NCBI GenBank assembly: GCA_015679605.1
Contig: JAAAVE010000183.1
Coordinates: forward strand, 1-27,715
Length of the DNA: 27,715 nucleotides
Direction of reading: 5' to 3'
Source of the DNA: Podila epigama
Lineage: Eukaryota; Mortierellomycota; Mortierellomycetes; Mortierellales; Mortierellaceae
Numbering within the stretch: position 1 is the stretch's first letter; every line of letters starts with the position of its first letter. The translations under genes were made by a program, and so were the position numbers. Positions 1-10,947 of this stretch are shown piece after piece. Below the pieces are notes generated by a model, which saw only the letters and a list, made by a program, of their open reading frames with translations, ran no database searches and was not told the origin of the DNA.

Positions 1-36
1 CAATAGAAATGAATAAGACCTAGCTAGAGCGCTTAC

Positions 37-3000
37 CTTCTTTTGGATGGCAAGGACTTTATCACGCTCCTTTTCAAACTTTTCAAGACCCTTGCCTCCA
101 AAGCCCGAAGCCGTCTGCTTGGCATCTCCAGACTTGATCTTTTCATTGAAAGAGTCGACGAGCCGCTGGAGCTCTGGTGGAATGGGCGTATTACTATTTG
201 TGAGTGCTTTGGCAATGTCTGGCGCGAACCGTTCCTGTTCTGGTGTAATAAAGGTATAAGCAACGCCCTTGTTGCCAGCGCGGCCAGTTCGGCCAACACG
301 GTGGACATAGTCCTCCATGTGGTTGGGGCATTCATAGTTGATAACAATGCCCAATTTCTTCACATCCAGTCCACGCGCAGCAACTGATGTTGCAATCAAG
401 ATCTGGCAGACACCAGACTTGAAATCGGTAATGGCGCTATCACGATCAACTTGATCCTAGAGAGTCAGTCACACACGTTAACAGAAGGAAAGTATGTTAG
501 GAAAGGCAAAGTCCGGTAAGAACAAAAAAGAGAGAGAAAAAAAAAGCCATTGACCAAATCTTTGAGCAATTAAAGCACTTACTTTGCCTCCATGGATGGA
601 CATGCTAACATATCCACGTCGCATCAAATCTCGGAGAAGATTGTCTGCCGCCTCCTGTCGACTGACAAAAATCAAGACGCGTGCTTCAGGGTCATCGTTG
701 TAGGCCTTGCCTAGGATCTCCAAGAGTCTATTGAATCGTGTGTCGTCTTCCCGAACTTCAACAATCTGTGTAACGTCCTCACAGACAACACTACGAGCAC
801 CAACTGTGATCTCCAGTGGCCTCTTTAGCAGTTTGCGAGCGAGTGCCTCCATCTAAGATAGGAAATAGGGAAGGTCGATTAGCATCTCTGATAGTTGACT
901 GCCATAAATCCACCAAAAATACAACACGCGCTGCGCTTTACCTGCTTGGGAAAGGTTGCCGAGAACAGTACAACTTGTCTTTGTGGACGGACATTGTTGA
1001 CAATTTTCATTACCTAAAGGGTAATCATGTTTGAATCGAGTGCAGAAAATTTGTCAGTTGAGCCGCAAGTCTTACCAGAAATACAACGCAAATGGACGAT
1101 GTGGTGGGATAAAATAAAGACAAGATGACAAGATTCTGAATCAAAGGATTTGTTTCATTTTTTCTTACCTGAGGCTCAAAGCCCATGTCAAACATGCGGT
1201 CAGCTTCGTCCAGGACAAGGAAAGTTGTCCTTCGAAGATTGGTAACACGCCCAGAATTAGCACAGAGAAGGTCAATGAGTCGACCAGGAGTACATACAAC
1301 AATCTCGGCGCCTCGTTTTAGTTCAGCGATTTGATCTTTGATTGGGGACCCACCATAGGCACATACGGCACGAAGACCCAAGACCTTTAAAAAGTTTTTG
1401 CACTCTTTATGGATCTGGACAGCCAACTCTCGAGTCGGTGTCATGATAATGGCAATCGGCCCCTCCATGCTCTCCAGGGGCCGCTGATCCTTGATATGTC
1501 GAAGCATAGGTAGAATGAATGCGATTGTCTTTCCACTTCCAGTCTTGGCTACAGCGATCACATCGCGGCCGCTCATAATTGCTGGGATCGCCTGACTCTG
1601 AATCGCAGTCGGGGCATTGTAGTTCAACTTGTCCTTGATTACTTGAATGCTACAGAATCAAAGTAAGTAAGTAAGTAAGTGAGTGAGTACGACATTTAGA
1701 GGACGAAGGTATATGAGGAAAAAGAAAGAAAGATAATAATAAAAATAAGTGTCAACAATTCACATCGTACAACTATCGCAACCATTATAACACAAGTATT
1801 CATCACACAAACACAAGCGAGATATAGAAACGATAAAAATCCTTACCAACCAGCTGGTAAACCAGCTTGGGTCCATTTGCGGATGGGCTTAGGGCAGTCT
1901 GCTCCTCGGATCTTGATGCCGTCCAACTCCAATCGAAGCATATGGACCTCCTCAGGTGTCATCTCTGCCATCTCGGGTGGCTCCAGGTAAAAGTCCTTTC
2001 TGAAATACTCGTAGTTCATCTTTGCGTGATCTACTGGTGGAAGATCCTTCTTCTTGATGCGTTTGGCAGCCATCGCCAGAATATCCTCTTCTTCAGATGA
2101 CTCGTCCACAACTTCATCCTCGTCATCTTCGCCTCCCAGGGTAGCTTGCTGTGGAGTTGCACCTTGAGACTTGCTAGCCTTCATATCCCGTTTTTGTTCC
2201 TTCTTTTCCAGTTGTTTCACCTCGGCGGTCACATCCACCATGAATGCATCCAGTGGATCCACTTCATCCTCATCCATGGCTGTTTCTTCTTTCTTTGCCT
2301 GTTCGGGCCCTCCATTGGCGTCTTCCATAACAGTGTCCCCAGTTGCATCTTTTTTGCTATTGGGCGAGTCATCCTCGTCGTCATCATCATCCCAACTCCA
2401 TGCTTTTGTTGGTGTGGATGATGTGGCCGCAGCTGGGTCCTGGACAGTGAAGCCTTTGAGTTCTGGACCCGTTTTGGCTGGTGATGATTGTGAATCTGCT
2501 GCTGCTGCTGCGGCCGCAGCAGCAGCTTTTTCCTCTTCCATTTTTTTCGCTGCTTCTCTCTCCAAGCGCCACTGAAGAACGTTTTCTCTTCTTTGTCGAA
2601 TGACATCAGACTTTGCAAAAGCCGATGAAATTTGTGGCCGTTCAGTTGCTGAGGTTGTTGAATTAGAGAGACTTGAACCGAGTGATATCGATATGGGTGC
2701 CTTTCCACTTCTCTAGAATATTGAAAACAGTATTAGTGATGTCTCCATTGAAAAAAAAAAAAATTAAAGGCTTTTAAGGATTATTATGAGAGAGAATGCT
2801 AATATTACAAGCAGAAACACTTACCAACGACATGGAGATAGGTGTGGCATTTGATGTTGGTTGAAGCGAAGTGAATCCAGAGGTTGACTTTTTCTCCTCG
2901 TCTGGCTTGGGAGTTGAATCGGGCTTGTCGGGGGTTCGAGGAGAGTCGACTCTGTCTTCGGTGCGGCTTCGACGCTCCTTGTCCTTTGAACGGTCACGCT

Positions 3001-3469
3001 CTCGATCGCGATCACGGTCACGATCACGATCGCGCGTATAGTCCCTTGATCTGGGCTGGTCATCTCTGCTACGGTGGTCGCGGTCCTTTTCCCGTTCCCT
3101 AGACCTCTCACGGGGGTGACGATCCCTATCACGGTGATAGCTCTCACGATGCGTGTCTCGACTTGATTCCCGACGATGACGACTGTCACGCTCACTCCTG
3201 TGATCTCCATCCTCTCGTTCTCTATGACGACGGTCGTAAGCTCTGTCGTAGTCACGACCGCGTTCCCGATCCCGATCCCGATCCCGGTCCGAGCTGGAGC
3301 GGACGGAGGGTGAAGCGTGGCCTCGACTGTGAGCATGGTAGTCGTCCATGTCCATGTGGTCAGATCTTAATGAGCCATGTCCAACGCTGCTACTTGTCCC
3401 AGGAGAGTCAACTCTAGGTCTCTTCGAAGATGAGGAGTCGCGCGATGAACTCCTTGGTCGTATTGACAT
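37..3469 (-). CDS. PRP5: Pre-mRNA-processing ATP-dependent RNA helicase PRP5/DDX46, 3' end outside window
   Basis: DEAD-box helicase that remodels U2 snRNP at the branch point during prespliceosome assembly in the nucleus. Visible exons (minus): 3469-2825, 2712-1847, 1649-1169, 1013-942, 852-583, 456-37. A donor at 36 leads out of the window, so 918 codons are visible. Residues 1-215 are an Arg/Asp/Ser-rich RS-like tail. A poly-Ala and acidic linker follows, then the Prp5-specific DPLDAFM motif (367-373). The helicase core has AKTGSGKT (538-545), PTREL, DEAD (651-654), SAT (682-684) and HRVGRTGR (830-837). The block [16 protein letters not shown] and the CPKPIRKW stretch before the Q motif resemble DDX46 specifically, not other DEAD-box proteins. 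I chose the ATG at 3469 because it opens the RS-like domain; the in-frame ATG at 3643 would add a repeat-encoded HSFI peptide. The family is about 850-1030 residues, so little is missing. Confidence 0.95.
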
Positions 3470-3477
3470 GTTATTCT

Positions 3478-3595
3478 CTTGAAGGTGGATGAGAATGAGA
3501 ATGAGAAAAAAAATGAATGAATGAATGAATGAATGAATGAATGAATGAATGAATGAATGTGTTCTGCATATACAATGAAAAGGAGCACAGCTTAC
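3478..3595 (-). other. Putative intron in the PRP5 5' UTR
   Basis: On the minus strand a GTAAGC donor (from 3595) and a pyrimidine-rich stretch ending in TTCAAG (AG at 3479-3478) flank 118 nt just upstream of the PRP5 ATG. The AATG repeat, read as TTCA on this strand, would form the pyrimidine-rich part. This is inferred from the splice-site look only; an unspliced leader is equally possible. Confidence 0.35.
3512..3559. repeat. (AATG)12 tetranucleotide microsatellite
   Basis: Twelve perfect AATG units (48 nt) lie between PRP5 and NPC1, in the PRP5 leader or its putative 5' UTR intron. Read through in frame it would encode a periodic His-Ser-Phe-Ile peptide, which explains a misleading N-terminal extension of the PRP5 reading frame. 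Confidence 0.97.
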
Positions 3596-3659
3596 TAAGC
3601 CACTCCAGACTGGATACAGCAAGAGTGGAAAATCACACGACATTCCTGCGGGGCTTGAA

Positions 3660-3672
3660 TCAGATCATCTGA
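3660..3672. promoter_or_regulatory. Inverted repeat TCAGATCATCTGA in divergent promoter
   Basis: Perfect 6-bp arms with a 1-bp centre, 191 bp upstream of the PRP5 ATG and 269 bp upstream of the NPC1 ATG. The symmetry suggests a dimeric factor site, but I do not recognise the motif and a single copy can be chance. Confidence 0.3.
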
Positions 3673-3940
3673 CATGCCAAATATACGCACGGTGTACACA
3701 GAGAGAGAGAGAGGGAGTGCGTTTGTAGGTGGGCACAGCTTTTTTTTTTTTCTTCATTGTCATTCCTTTACCATCACCACCATTCACTGGTTGACCAATT
3801 CATTCCTTCACATCAACATAGCCGACCACACACATACCACCACTGTTCATACCTTCATATACATCCTCGCCACGTTATTCACCAAACAAGAAAAAAACCA
3901 CACATACCCGCGTTACAAAACCAACCGAAATAGTACAACC

Positions 3941-6900
3941 ATGCACAAGCCAGGTGTGCACACGTTGTTCGTGTTGCTGGCCACCCTTTCTTGTGCCTTG
4001 CTGGGCTGTCTCGCCGACACCACACAACCGCAACTACTGTCATCACAACAACAGGAACAACAAAGACAAGATATACCATCTGATGTATCGGCATATGAAT
4101 CACCACGGTTACCCATCCACAAGGATGGCTACTGCGTCATGCGTCAAACCTGTGGCAGCAAAAGCATGTTTGGTAAACAGTTGCCTTGCCCTGACAATGG
4201 CCCTGCAATCGAGGTATGTCGATTCCCCTATTCCTTTCATTTTTTTTTATTTTCACCCACTCCATCTTTTCACCTACGCAGCTACAACCTGCTGCTGCGT
4301 TCATGACATGCATGCATTAATGTGCGTGCGTGTGTGCGTGTTTGTGTGTGAATACTTCTGCCTGTCTACATTGAGACGTTGGATCGTGTATTCTAGCTCG
4401 ACTGGGAATGTCTGCAAACTCACTCCAACCTCTTGCAACGTATCCAATCCAATTCCACTCTTTGGATGAACAATGATAGCCGGACGAGGAACTTCGTTCT
4501 CTCCTCGTCTCCACTTGTGGCCCCGCCTATGCCGATTCCAAGGCCTGCTGCAGTCAGGATCAGGTCGAAACCCTGATCGCCTCCACAAAAATGCTCAGCC
4601 CCATGGTCTCAGCCTGTCCAGCCTGCTGGGCCAATCTCGTCAACTTTTTCTGCTCCTTCACCTGCTCCCCAAACCAGTCCACCTTCCTCAACGTTACAGA
4701 ATCCAGTCTCTCCTCCGAAAAGAAGCCCATTGTCACTAAGGTCGACTTTCTCGTCTCGGATGATTACGGCACCGGTTTCTTTGACAGCTGCAAGGACGTC
4801 AAGTTTGCAGCCACCAATGGTTACGTCATGGACATGATTGGCGGTGGCGCTGATAACTGGCACGACATGGTCACCTTCATGGGACGCGACGACATCCCTA
4901 TGGGTTCACCTTTCAAAATCAACTTTCCACTCAACGACCCCACCAACACGCTCACACCGTTTGTCGGCATCACCCGTCAGTGTAACGATACCGATGTTCG
5001 CTACCGTTGCGCATGCGTCGACTGCCTACCGGTTTGTCCAGTCCTGCCGCCCACTCCAGACGAGGTCCCACCCTGCAAAGTCTTTGGCGTCTCCTGCTGG
5101 AGCTTTTCCTTGACTTTTATTTACACCGTCACCCTGGGCGCTGCTATTGGCATGTTTATCCTTCGAAGACGTATCTCGACTGTTAAGGATTTGATCGGGT
5201 TCGAGCCCGTCACCCGGAACGAGGAAGACGAGGACGGGACCAGCCAGCATCTCCTTGACCCGGACCAGTACACCAGCCGCTACTTTGTCAGTGCGCTTTT
5301 GCAAGAATGGTTCTACCATCAGGGCTATCTTTGTGCCAAGCATGCCTGGAGGACCATCAGTATCTGCTTTGGCCTGGTAGCCTTCTTCTCCTTGGGTTGG
5401 TCACAGTTTGGGGTTGAGACGGATCCAGTCAAGTTGTGGGTCGCTCCAGACTCGATCAGCGCTCTTCAAAAGGCAACCTTTGACCAGAACTTTGGTCCCT
5501 TCTACAGGACCGCACAGGTCATTGTCTCGTACAAGGATGGCCAGGACCCCATCGTCGATGAACAGTCCTTCCGCCGTCTCTTCATGATCAACGATCGCAT
5601 CAAATCGCTCAAGACTGTAAATGGAATTCAACTCTCCGACATTTGTCTGCATCCCACAGGCGATGAGTGTGTGGTCCAGTCCCCAACAGGATATTGGCAG
5701 GATGACATTCATAACTTCCGATCAAGCTCTTGGAAGGACGACTTTCAAGGATGCGCAGAGAATCCGGTTCAGTGTCTTCCAGAGTTCCAGCAGCCATTAA
5801 AGCCAGATATCATTCTCGGAGGATTCAACGGGACCGATTACACACACGCCAAGGCTTTTATCATCACGTACGTGATTCAAAATTCCGTCAACACAACCAT
5901 CACTAACATTGCTCAAGAGTGGGAGTACGAATACCTGCGATTCATGGACGACTTGGTCAACAACCGCATCCCCGAGATTCGGACGGACGATCTCCGGATC
6001 AGTTACTCGTCCGAGTCGTCACTCGAGATGGAGCTCAACAAGTCCAGTAACACCGACGTCCGAACAGTGATCCTAAGTTACTTGGTCATGTTCCTCTATG
6101 CATCCTTGGCCCTTGGCCGGTTCTCGTTGAACTCGCCTCGACGAATGGTCATCGACTCCAAATTCACTCTGGGTATGAGCGGCATTTTTATTGTCCTGGC
6201 CTCGATTTCCACCTCGGTCGGCATCTTTTCATATCTTGGCTACAAGATTACTCTGATTATTGCAGAAGTGATTCCGTTCCTTGTCCTGGCCGTTGGAGTC
6301 GACAACATTTTTATTTTGTGCCACGAGTTTGAACGGCGCAAGATGAATCATCCGGAAGAAAGCATCGAAGAGTGCGCAGGACGCACTTTGGGTCGCATGG
6401 GTCCAAGCATTCTGCTCAGTGCGTTGAGTGAGACGATCGCCTTTGCTCTCGGAGGCATGGTGACTATGCCCGCCGTCAGTGTCTTTGCCATGTATGCTGC
6501 CATGGCTGTGTGGGTTGACTTTTTGCTACAGGTCACAGCCTTTATCTCTTGCATTGCATTGGATGCCCAGCGAGCGGAGGAGGACCGGGTCGACTGTGTT
6601 CCCTGTCTCCAGATCCGAGCCCCTCAAGGAAACGAGACCGAGGGTGCTCTTCCAGCCTGGGTGCGAAAGTATTATGGTCCTTTGGTCCTAAACAGTTGTG
6701 TGAAAAAAATTGTGATTGCAGTGTTCCTGGGCTTCTTGACTGCAGGCTTGTGTTTGCTGCCAACTGTTGAAATCGGTCTCGGTAATGATAGGCGTTGTCA
6801 TGTTCGTTTTTTTTGTTTTGTTTTGTTCTCGTTTCTGTGTCGGCCTTGTGTTTTAGTTTGTACTGACCTCGTTCTTCATTTTCCGTGTCGACCTTGTGCT

Positions 6901-8435
6901 TCGCGCTGTTTCCTTTGCCACGGACTAGATCAAAGATTGGCTTTGCCTAGAGACTCGTACATGGTGAATTTCTTTAATGACCTCGACAGCTACTTTAGAG
7001 TGGGTCCTCCGGTCTATTTTGTTGTCGAGGATGTGGATGCAACCACTCGTCACGGACAGCAACAGCTTTGTGGAAGATTCTCAACATGCTCATCAAGCTC
7101 CATTGCTAACGTTCTTGAGCAAGAACGAAAGCGGCCTGGCGTGTCCTATATCGAGCAGCCTGCTTCAGTTTGGATTGATGATTTCCTGCATTGGCTCAAC
7201 CCCCAGATCGAGACATGTTGCCGATTCCGAAAGAATGACCCGACCAAACTCTGCGGACCCTTTGATGATGAAGACGACTGTAACATCTGTTACGCCGATA
7301 AGGAGCCCGCTTGGAATATTTCGATGAACGGCCTGCCAGAGGGTGAAGAGTTTATGAAGTATCTAAATGAGTGGCTCAAGGCTTCACCTGACGAGTATTG
7401 TCCGCTCGCAGGAAAAGCAGCTTACGGCGATGCATTGAAGTTGAACCAAGTACAGGACAAGGTCAAACTGTCCCATTTCCGCACATACCACACACCGATG
7501 CGCAACCAGCACGACTTTATCGCCGGATACAAGAGTGCGCACAGGATCGCGGAACAGGTGGAAAAGGACACGGGCGCCAAGGTGTTCCCATATTCTGTCT
7601 TTTACATCTTTTTCGAGCAGTACATTGACATTGTGCCTCTGACCATTCGCCTGCTGCTTGTGGCGATGATCTCTGTCGGGTTGGTGACGGCTGGCATCCT
7701 TGGAAGTCCGAGAGTGGCCTTGGTAGTCGTGGGCGTTGTCAGTATGATCATGGTGGATGTCGTGGGTGCAATGGCCATCATGAACGTTAGTCTGAACGCC
7801 ATCAGCTTGGTCAATCTGGTTATATGTGTTGGTATCAGTGTCGAGTTTTGTTCACACCTTGCTCGAGCCACAGTGGAAGCCGAGGGCACGCCAGATGAGC
7901 GTGTCTTTGGTGCCCTGGTGGAAGTTGGCAGTTCGGTAATGTCTTGTGCCCGATTTGTTCTCTAATGCCTCGATCATCATTGTACGTGAGTACGAGCACT
8001 AACAAGAAGTAATACTTTCCTCTGATCCCCCTTTTTTTTTGTTTTCTTCCTCATTGCTTCTTCTAGGTCTTTTCTGGAATCACACTGACAAAGTTCTTGG
8101 GTATCTTTGTGCTGGCATTCACGCGATCAAAGATCTTTGAAGTATATTACTTCCGGATGTATCTGGCCATTGTTGTAGTAGGTGCCTTGCATGGATTGGT
8201 ATTGCTGCCAGTCTTGCTGAGCTTGATTCAGACGGAGCCAACAATTAGTCTACGGACGATCGGCTGGGCCCGTTCCAACCCATCCTCGACGCGACGACGC
8301 CTACGGGAAGGCAGGCTGTTGCAGGGTGACGACAGTAGTGATGATGCGAACGACGAAGTGCGGGATGTGGTTGAACAAGAGCTCCCACGGTCTCAAACTG
8401 GCGGTCCCAACAGTGGCGGTCGCGGTCGTCGATAA
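3941..8435 (+). CDS. NCR1: NPC1/NCR1-family intracellular sterol transporter
   Basis: Vacuolar/lysosomal membrane protein that takes sterol from NPC2 and moves it into the limiting membrane. Exons: 3941-4213, 4480-6781, 6929-7935, 8067-8435 (1316 aa; human NPC1 is about 1278). A signal peptide covers about residues 1-24. A Cys-rich N-terminal sterol-binding domain follows, with [12 protein letters not shown] and [19 protein letters not shown]1 is near 297-319, a middle luminal domain follows, and the sterol-sensing domain is at about 617-785 ([17 protein letters not shown] through [19 protein letters not shown]). A second luminal domain with [10 protein letters not shown] and a C-terminal five-helix bundle ([18 protein letters not shown]) complete the RND-like fold. 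Each junction restores family sequence: [37 protein letters not shown]. The tail is Gly/Arg-rich and lacks the dileucine-type ending of animal NPC1. Intron 2 (147 nt) is stop-free in frame. Confidence 0.97.
4321..4350. repeat. GT-rich tract in NPC1 intron 1
   Basis: Imperfect (GT)n/(GTGC)n low-complexity run inside the 266-nt first intron of the NPC1-like gene. No function is evident. Confidence 0.7.
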
Positions 8436-8637
8436 CTTTGATCTATTTCCTCGCGAGTTCTTTCCTACGCATGTTTTTCCCTCTTCTCTCCTCCAAACTC
8501 CATGCCATTAAAGCTCTTTTGAACCCTTCGTCGCATCTCGTTCTTTTCTCCATATGCCATTGAAAGTGTCGTTTCTTCTCGTTCTCCTTGTATTTATTGA
8601 TATTTTTTTTGCTGCTTTGTGTAAAGTGGATCAATTG
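8436..8637. other. Convergent 3' regions of NPC1 and AIRIM-like genes
   Basis: About 200 bp between the two stop codons. It is pyrimidine-rich on the plus strand after NPC1. I see no reading frame likely to be real here; the two transcripts probably terminate or overlap in this spacer. Confidence 0.5.
8593..8598 (-). terminator. AATAAA polyadenylation signal, AIRIM-like gene
   Basis: A canonical AATAAA on the minus strand starts 40 nt past the TGA stop of the AIRIM-like gene, in the convergent spacer with NPC1. Its position fits a 3'-end processing signal. Confidence 0.5.
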
Positions 8638-9399
8638 TCATGTCCGTGATGAAAATTCGCGTACGCGGCGGTATGCTTTGATGCGTTCGACAATCTCTTG
8701 TTCCAGCCCAAAGTCTATCCGTTTTTGGAGCCCCCAACTCCGTTGTAGTTCCGCCAAGGATTCGAAGCGATCGAGAGCTGTCATGCCTGGGTGAATTTGG
8801 GAGCGTTTGAGGTCCAATTCTTGAGCATACATCATGCGTACTCGAGTGACCCAGTCCAGTACTTCCAAGGGTCCAATCTCTGCAGTCTCTATCATACTTG
8901 GCTCTGATGCGTAAGATATCCTTGTTGAGGTAGCAGCGTTCATGAAGGGCGCTGCTTTGGGAACGTTATGAATCGATGCGAGCAGCTTTGAAGGTTCTAT
9001 CCGTTCAATGGTTGCCTCGACTTGTCGTTCCAGCTGAAGCATGGCGCGGACGACTGATTGGAAGACTGAGATGGTTTCGTACAGTTGTTGGAGAACATTT
9101 TCAATCTCGAGACTTTGTTTATGAATCAAGAGGCTGAGTGTCCTTGATGCAGCCAGGCTCGGCTTGTTGTTATTCCTGCAGTTCTCAGTAAGTTCGACCA
9201 TTGTTGTTGCAGCAGAACCTTGTGTTTTCCTGTTCTTGTGGTGCTCCAACTGTTCTTGTGACTGTAGTTGCTCCAACGTTTGTTCCCGTTGGCGCATGAT
9301 ATTGAGCATGGACCCTAGCAGATTACATGAATGTGCATGTTGCTGTGCCCACCTTGAGCATTCCTGGTCTAATTGTTGTAATACCACTGGTCCATCCAT
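8638..9399 (-). CDS. C1orf109/AIRIM-like coiled-coil protein (probable ribosome maturation factor)
   Basis: Intronless, 253 aa. In animals C1orf109 (AIRIM, Afg2-interacting ribosome maturation factor) joins the SPATA5/SPATA5L1/CINP AAA-ATPase complex that recycles factors from pre-60S particles. The resemblance, judged from memory of the human protein, is a Trp/Cys/Leu-Leu helix near residues 17-40, a middle helix around 95-135, and above all a C-terminal block near 181-220: LDWV....Y...LDLKR, then LAELQRSW, against LEWL....Y...YLKRK and ..ALPKAW in human. Gln/Glu-rich helices between these should form coiled coil. No signal peptide or membrane segment is seen. It is divergent from ATP14 with only 247 bp between the starts. 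The family call is a short-motif judgement; an unrelated coiled-coil protein is the alternative. Confidence 0.6.
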   Translation of the reverse strand: MDGPVVLQQLDQECSRWAQQHAHSCNLLGSMLNIMRQREQTLEQLQSQEQLEHHKNRKTQGSAATTMVELTENCRNNNKPSLAASRTLSLLIHKQSLEIENVLQQLYETISVFQSVVRAMLQLERQVEATIERIEPSKLLASIHNVPKAAPFMNAATSTRISYASEPSMIETAEIGPLEVLDWVTRVRMMYAQELDLKRSQIHPGMTALDRFESLAELQRSWGLQKRIDFGLEQEIVERIKAYRRVREFSSRT

Positions 9400-9646
9400 T
9401 TCTCCTGTTGACGGGTCACCTTTACTTCATTCAACTCTTCACTCTCTTCACTCTTCAGCCAAAAAAAAAAGCATTGTGTGATAAGCCACATATACATGTC
9501 ACGTGAATCATAGCGCTTCCGCCCAGCCCCGTTTCCTCTAATCCTCCTCCCTTCCATTCCGTCTGCTTATTTTTTTTTTTGGCTCAAAAAACAAAAAGAG
9601 ATTCATTAAATCATCTTTACTTTCAACTCCCCACTCCTCCCCGACA
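9400..9646. promoter_or_regulatory. Compact bidirectional promoter, AIRIM-like / ATP14
   Basis: 247 bp between divergent start codons. It holds the 8-bp palindrome TCACGTGA near its middle, A-runs at 9461-9470 (the AIRIM side) and T-runs at 9570-9580 (the ATP14 side), and a TTCACTC-type pyrimidine stretch at 9428-9457. No TATA box is clear on either strand. Confidence 0.65.
9499..9506. promoter_or_regulatory. TCACGTGA palindromic E-box
   Basis: Perfect 8-bp palindrome with a CACGTG core, the class bound by bHLH factors such as Cbf1 and USF. It lies 100 bp from the AIRIM-like ATG and 141 bp from the ATP14 ATG, so it could serve both genes. Confidence 0.5.
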
Positions 9647-10947
9647 ATGTCTGCTTCCATCCTTCGCCTTGTGGTAATGACTCGTCCCTCTCTTCACTTT
9701 TCTTGGGCCATCATCACTCACTCTCGACTATCGAAATTTTCAGCACTTCAGGTCCCGAAACATGACCCTTCCGACCAAACCAGCTTGACTACATTCCATC
9801 AATCAGACCTACTTCATTCGCACACCTTTTGCTCGTTCGAAAATGGAATTAGCCTCGAAGGAATGGCATCAGTGATATGTTCTATTGGAGACCTCTCTAC
9901 TTCAGCAGAAAAAAAAAGACCCAAAAGTAACCAGGATGTTTGCAAAATGTCATGGCGCACGAGATTCACCCCTTTGATTGGGATCAGAGTCAAGGAAACT
10001 TGAGGCGTCCCAGTTCATGATATGCCCTTGAAGGATCACCGTACACACACACACAGTTCACTCTAGACCATCTCTCATGATGCTCAAGAGCAACGCGAGA
10101 TCCTATTCTTCTTGAAACCAATGACCCCTCCTGATTCATTTTGAACACATGCACCACTCACTAACGGCAAAAACAAAACCTATTACAACTCTGTAGGCTC
10201 CCGCTCGCGCTATCGCTGCCCGCCCTGCCGTGTCCTTCATGGCTGCCCGCAGCTTCACTGCCCCCTCAGCACCCATGATGAAGGGTAAAAGATAGTCTTT
10301 TTCTTTTTCTTCTCTTCTCTTTTCAATATGTGTTCAAGAGCAAGTTTTGGTAGCGCAATGTGTAGAATGATGTGCTAACGTCTTCGTACTACAAATATAG
10401 ATATCCTCAAGGATCTGTACATCAAGGAGCTCCAGAACTACAAGCCTGCCCCTGAGGTAAACAAAGAACACGATGGATAGAAACGGATTACAAGGAGGAA
10501 AGAGGATCGAGACGAGAAACAACGTAACGAGACGAGACCCAGTATGGCCTGGAATGAGACTAAATCGGTTTTTATTATATTTTTTTTTCTGGTGTAGGCC
10601 AAGGGTGTTGATGCTTCCCAGGTCAAGGACTTCAAGGCCCCCCCTGCCCCCAAGGTAATGTAAAATGAACACGAGAGGATTATTACATCGCAGGTTCTTT
10701 CAATGATGATGTTTTTCTTTTCTTTTTTCAGTTGCTTTTTACATGTTCATAACACTCAACAAGTGCGCTCGTTTTTCATATCCTAATTCGCAATGCTACG
10801 TTTTTACAGGCTCCCGTTGTTGATGCTTCTGCTGATCTCGCTGCCTGGGAGGCCGCCAATGTCGAGGTTGCTGATGCTTTGACCGAGGAGGCCGATATTG
10901 AGGAGGAGGAAGAAGAGGAGGAGGAGGTTGAGGAGCACCACCACTAA
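9647..10947 (+). CDS. ATP14: Mitochondrial ATP synthase subunit h (ATP14-type)
   Basis: Small fungal peripheral-stalk subunit of F1Fo-ATP synthase, in the mitochondrial inner membrane/matrix. Exons: 9647-9673, 10197-10284, 10401-10456, 10598-10654, 10810-10947 (121 aa; yeast Atp14 is about 124). The first 35 or so residues are Arg/Ala/Ser-rich with no acidic residue, a typical mitochondrial presequence (ARAIAARPAVSF, AARSFTAP). The mature part opens with DILKDLYIKELQNYKPAP, closely matching the DLYLREL motif of yeast subunit h, then a Pro/Lys linker, a helix with LAAWEAANVEVADAL, and a very acidic poly-Glu tail ending in three His. Exons 3 and 4 are just 56 and 57 nt. Intron 1 is long (523 nt) and contains a misleading open frame. 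All phases agree. Confidence 0.93.

Larger units (their letters stand above)
3470..3940. promoter_or_regulatory. Divergent PRP5 / NPC1 intergenic region
   Basis: This 471-bp head-to-head region must hold the promoters of both PRP5 (minus) and NPC1 (plus). It contains the AATG microsatellite, a 13-bp inverted repeat TCAGAT-C-ATCTGA at 3660-3672, a short GA run at 3701-3716, an 11-T run near 3740, and a CA/ACC-rich NPC1 leader. I found no clear TATA box on either strand. Confidence 0.6.

Noticed and set aside
2171-2575. 134-codon plus frame rich in Ser and Ala
   Set aside because: It is the antisense shadow of the poly-Ala and acidic region of PRP5 exon 2.
3470-3643. N-terminal extension of PRP5 from the ATG at 3643
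   Set aside because: It is made of the AATG repeat and T-rich leader sequence and resembles no helicase N-terminus; the ATG at 3469 opens directly into the RS-like domain.
9647-10003. 118-codon plus frame starting at the ATP14 ATG
   Set aside because: After nine codons it runs into intron 1. The spliced model restores a mitochondrial presequence and the conserved subunit h motif; the unspliced frame gives no match.
10074-10134. C/D-box-like ATGATGC...CTGA in ATP14 intron 1
   Set aside because: Box C is imperfect, there is no closing terminal stem and no D' or C' box, so a snoRNA is not supported.
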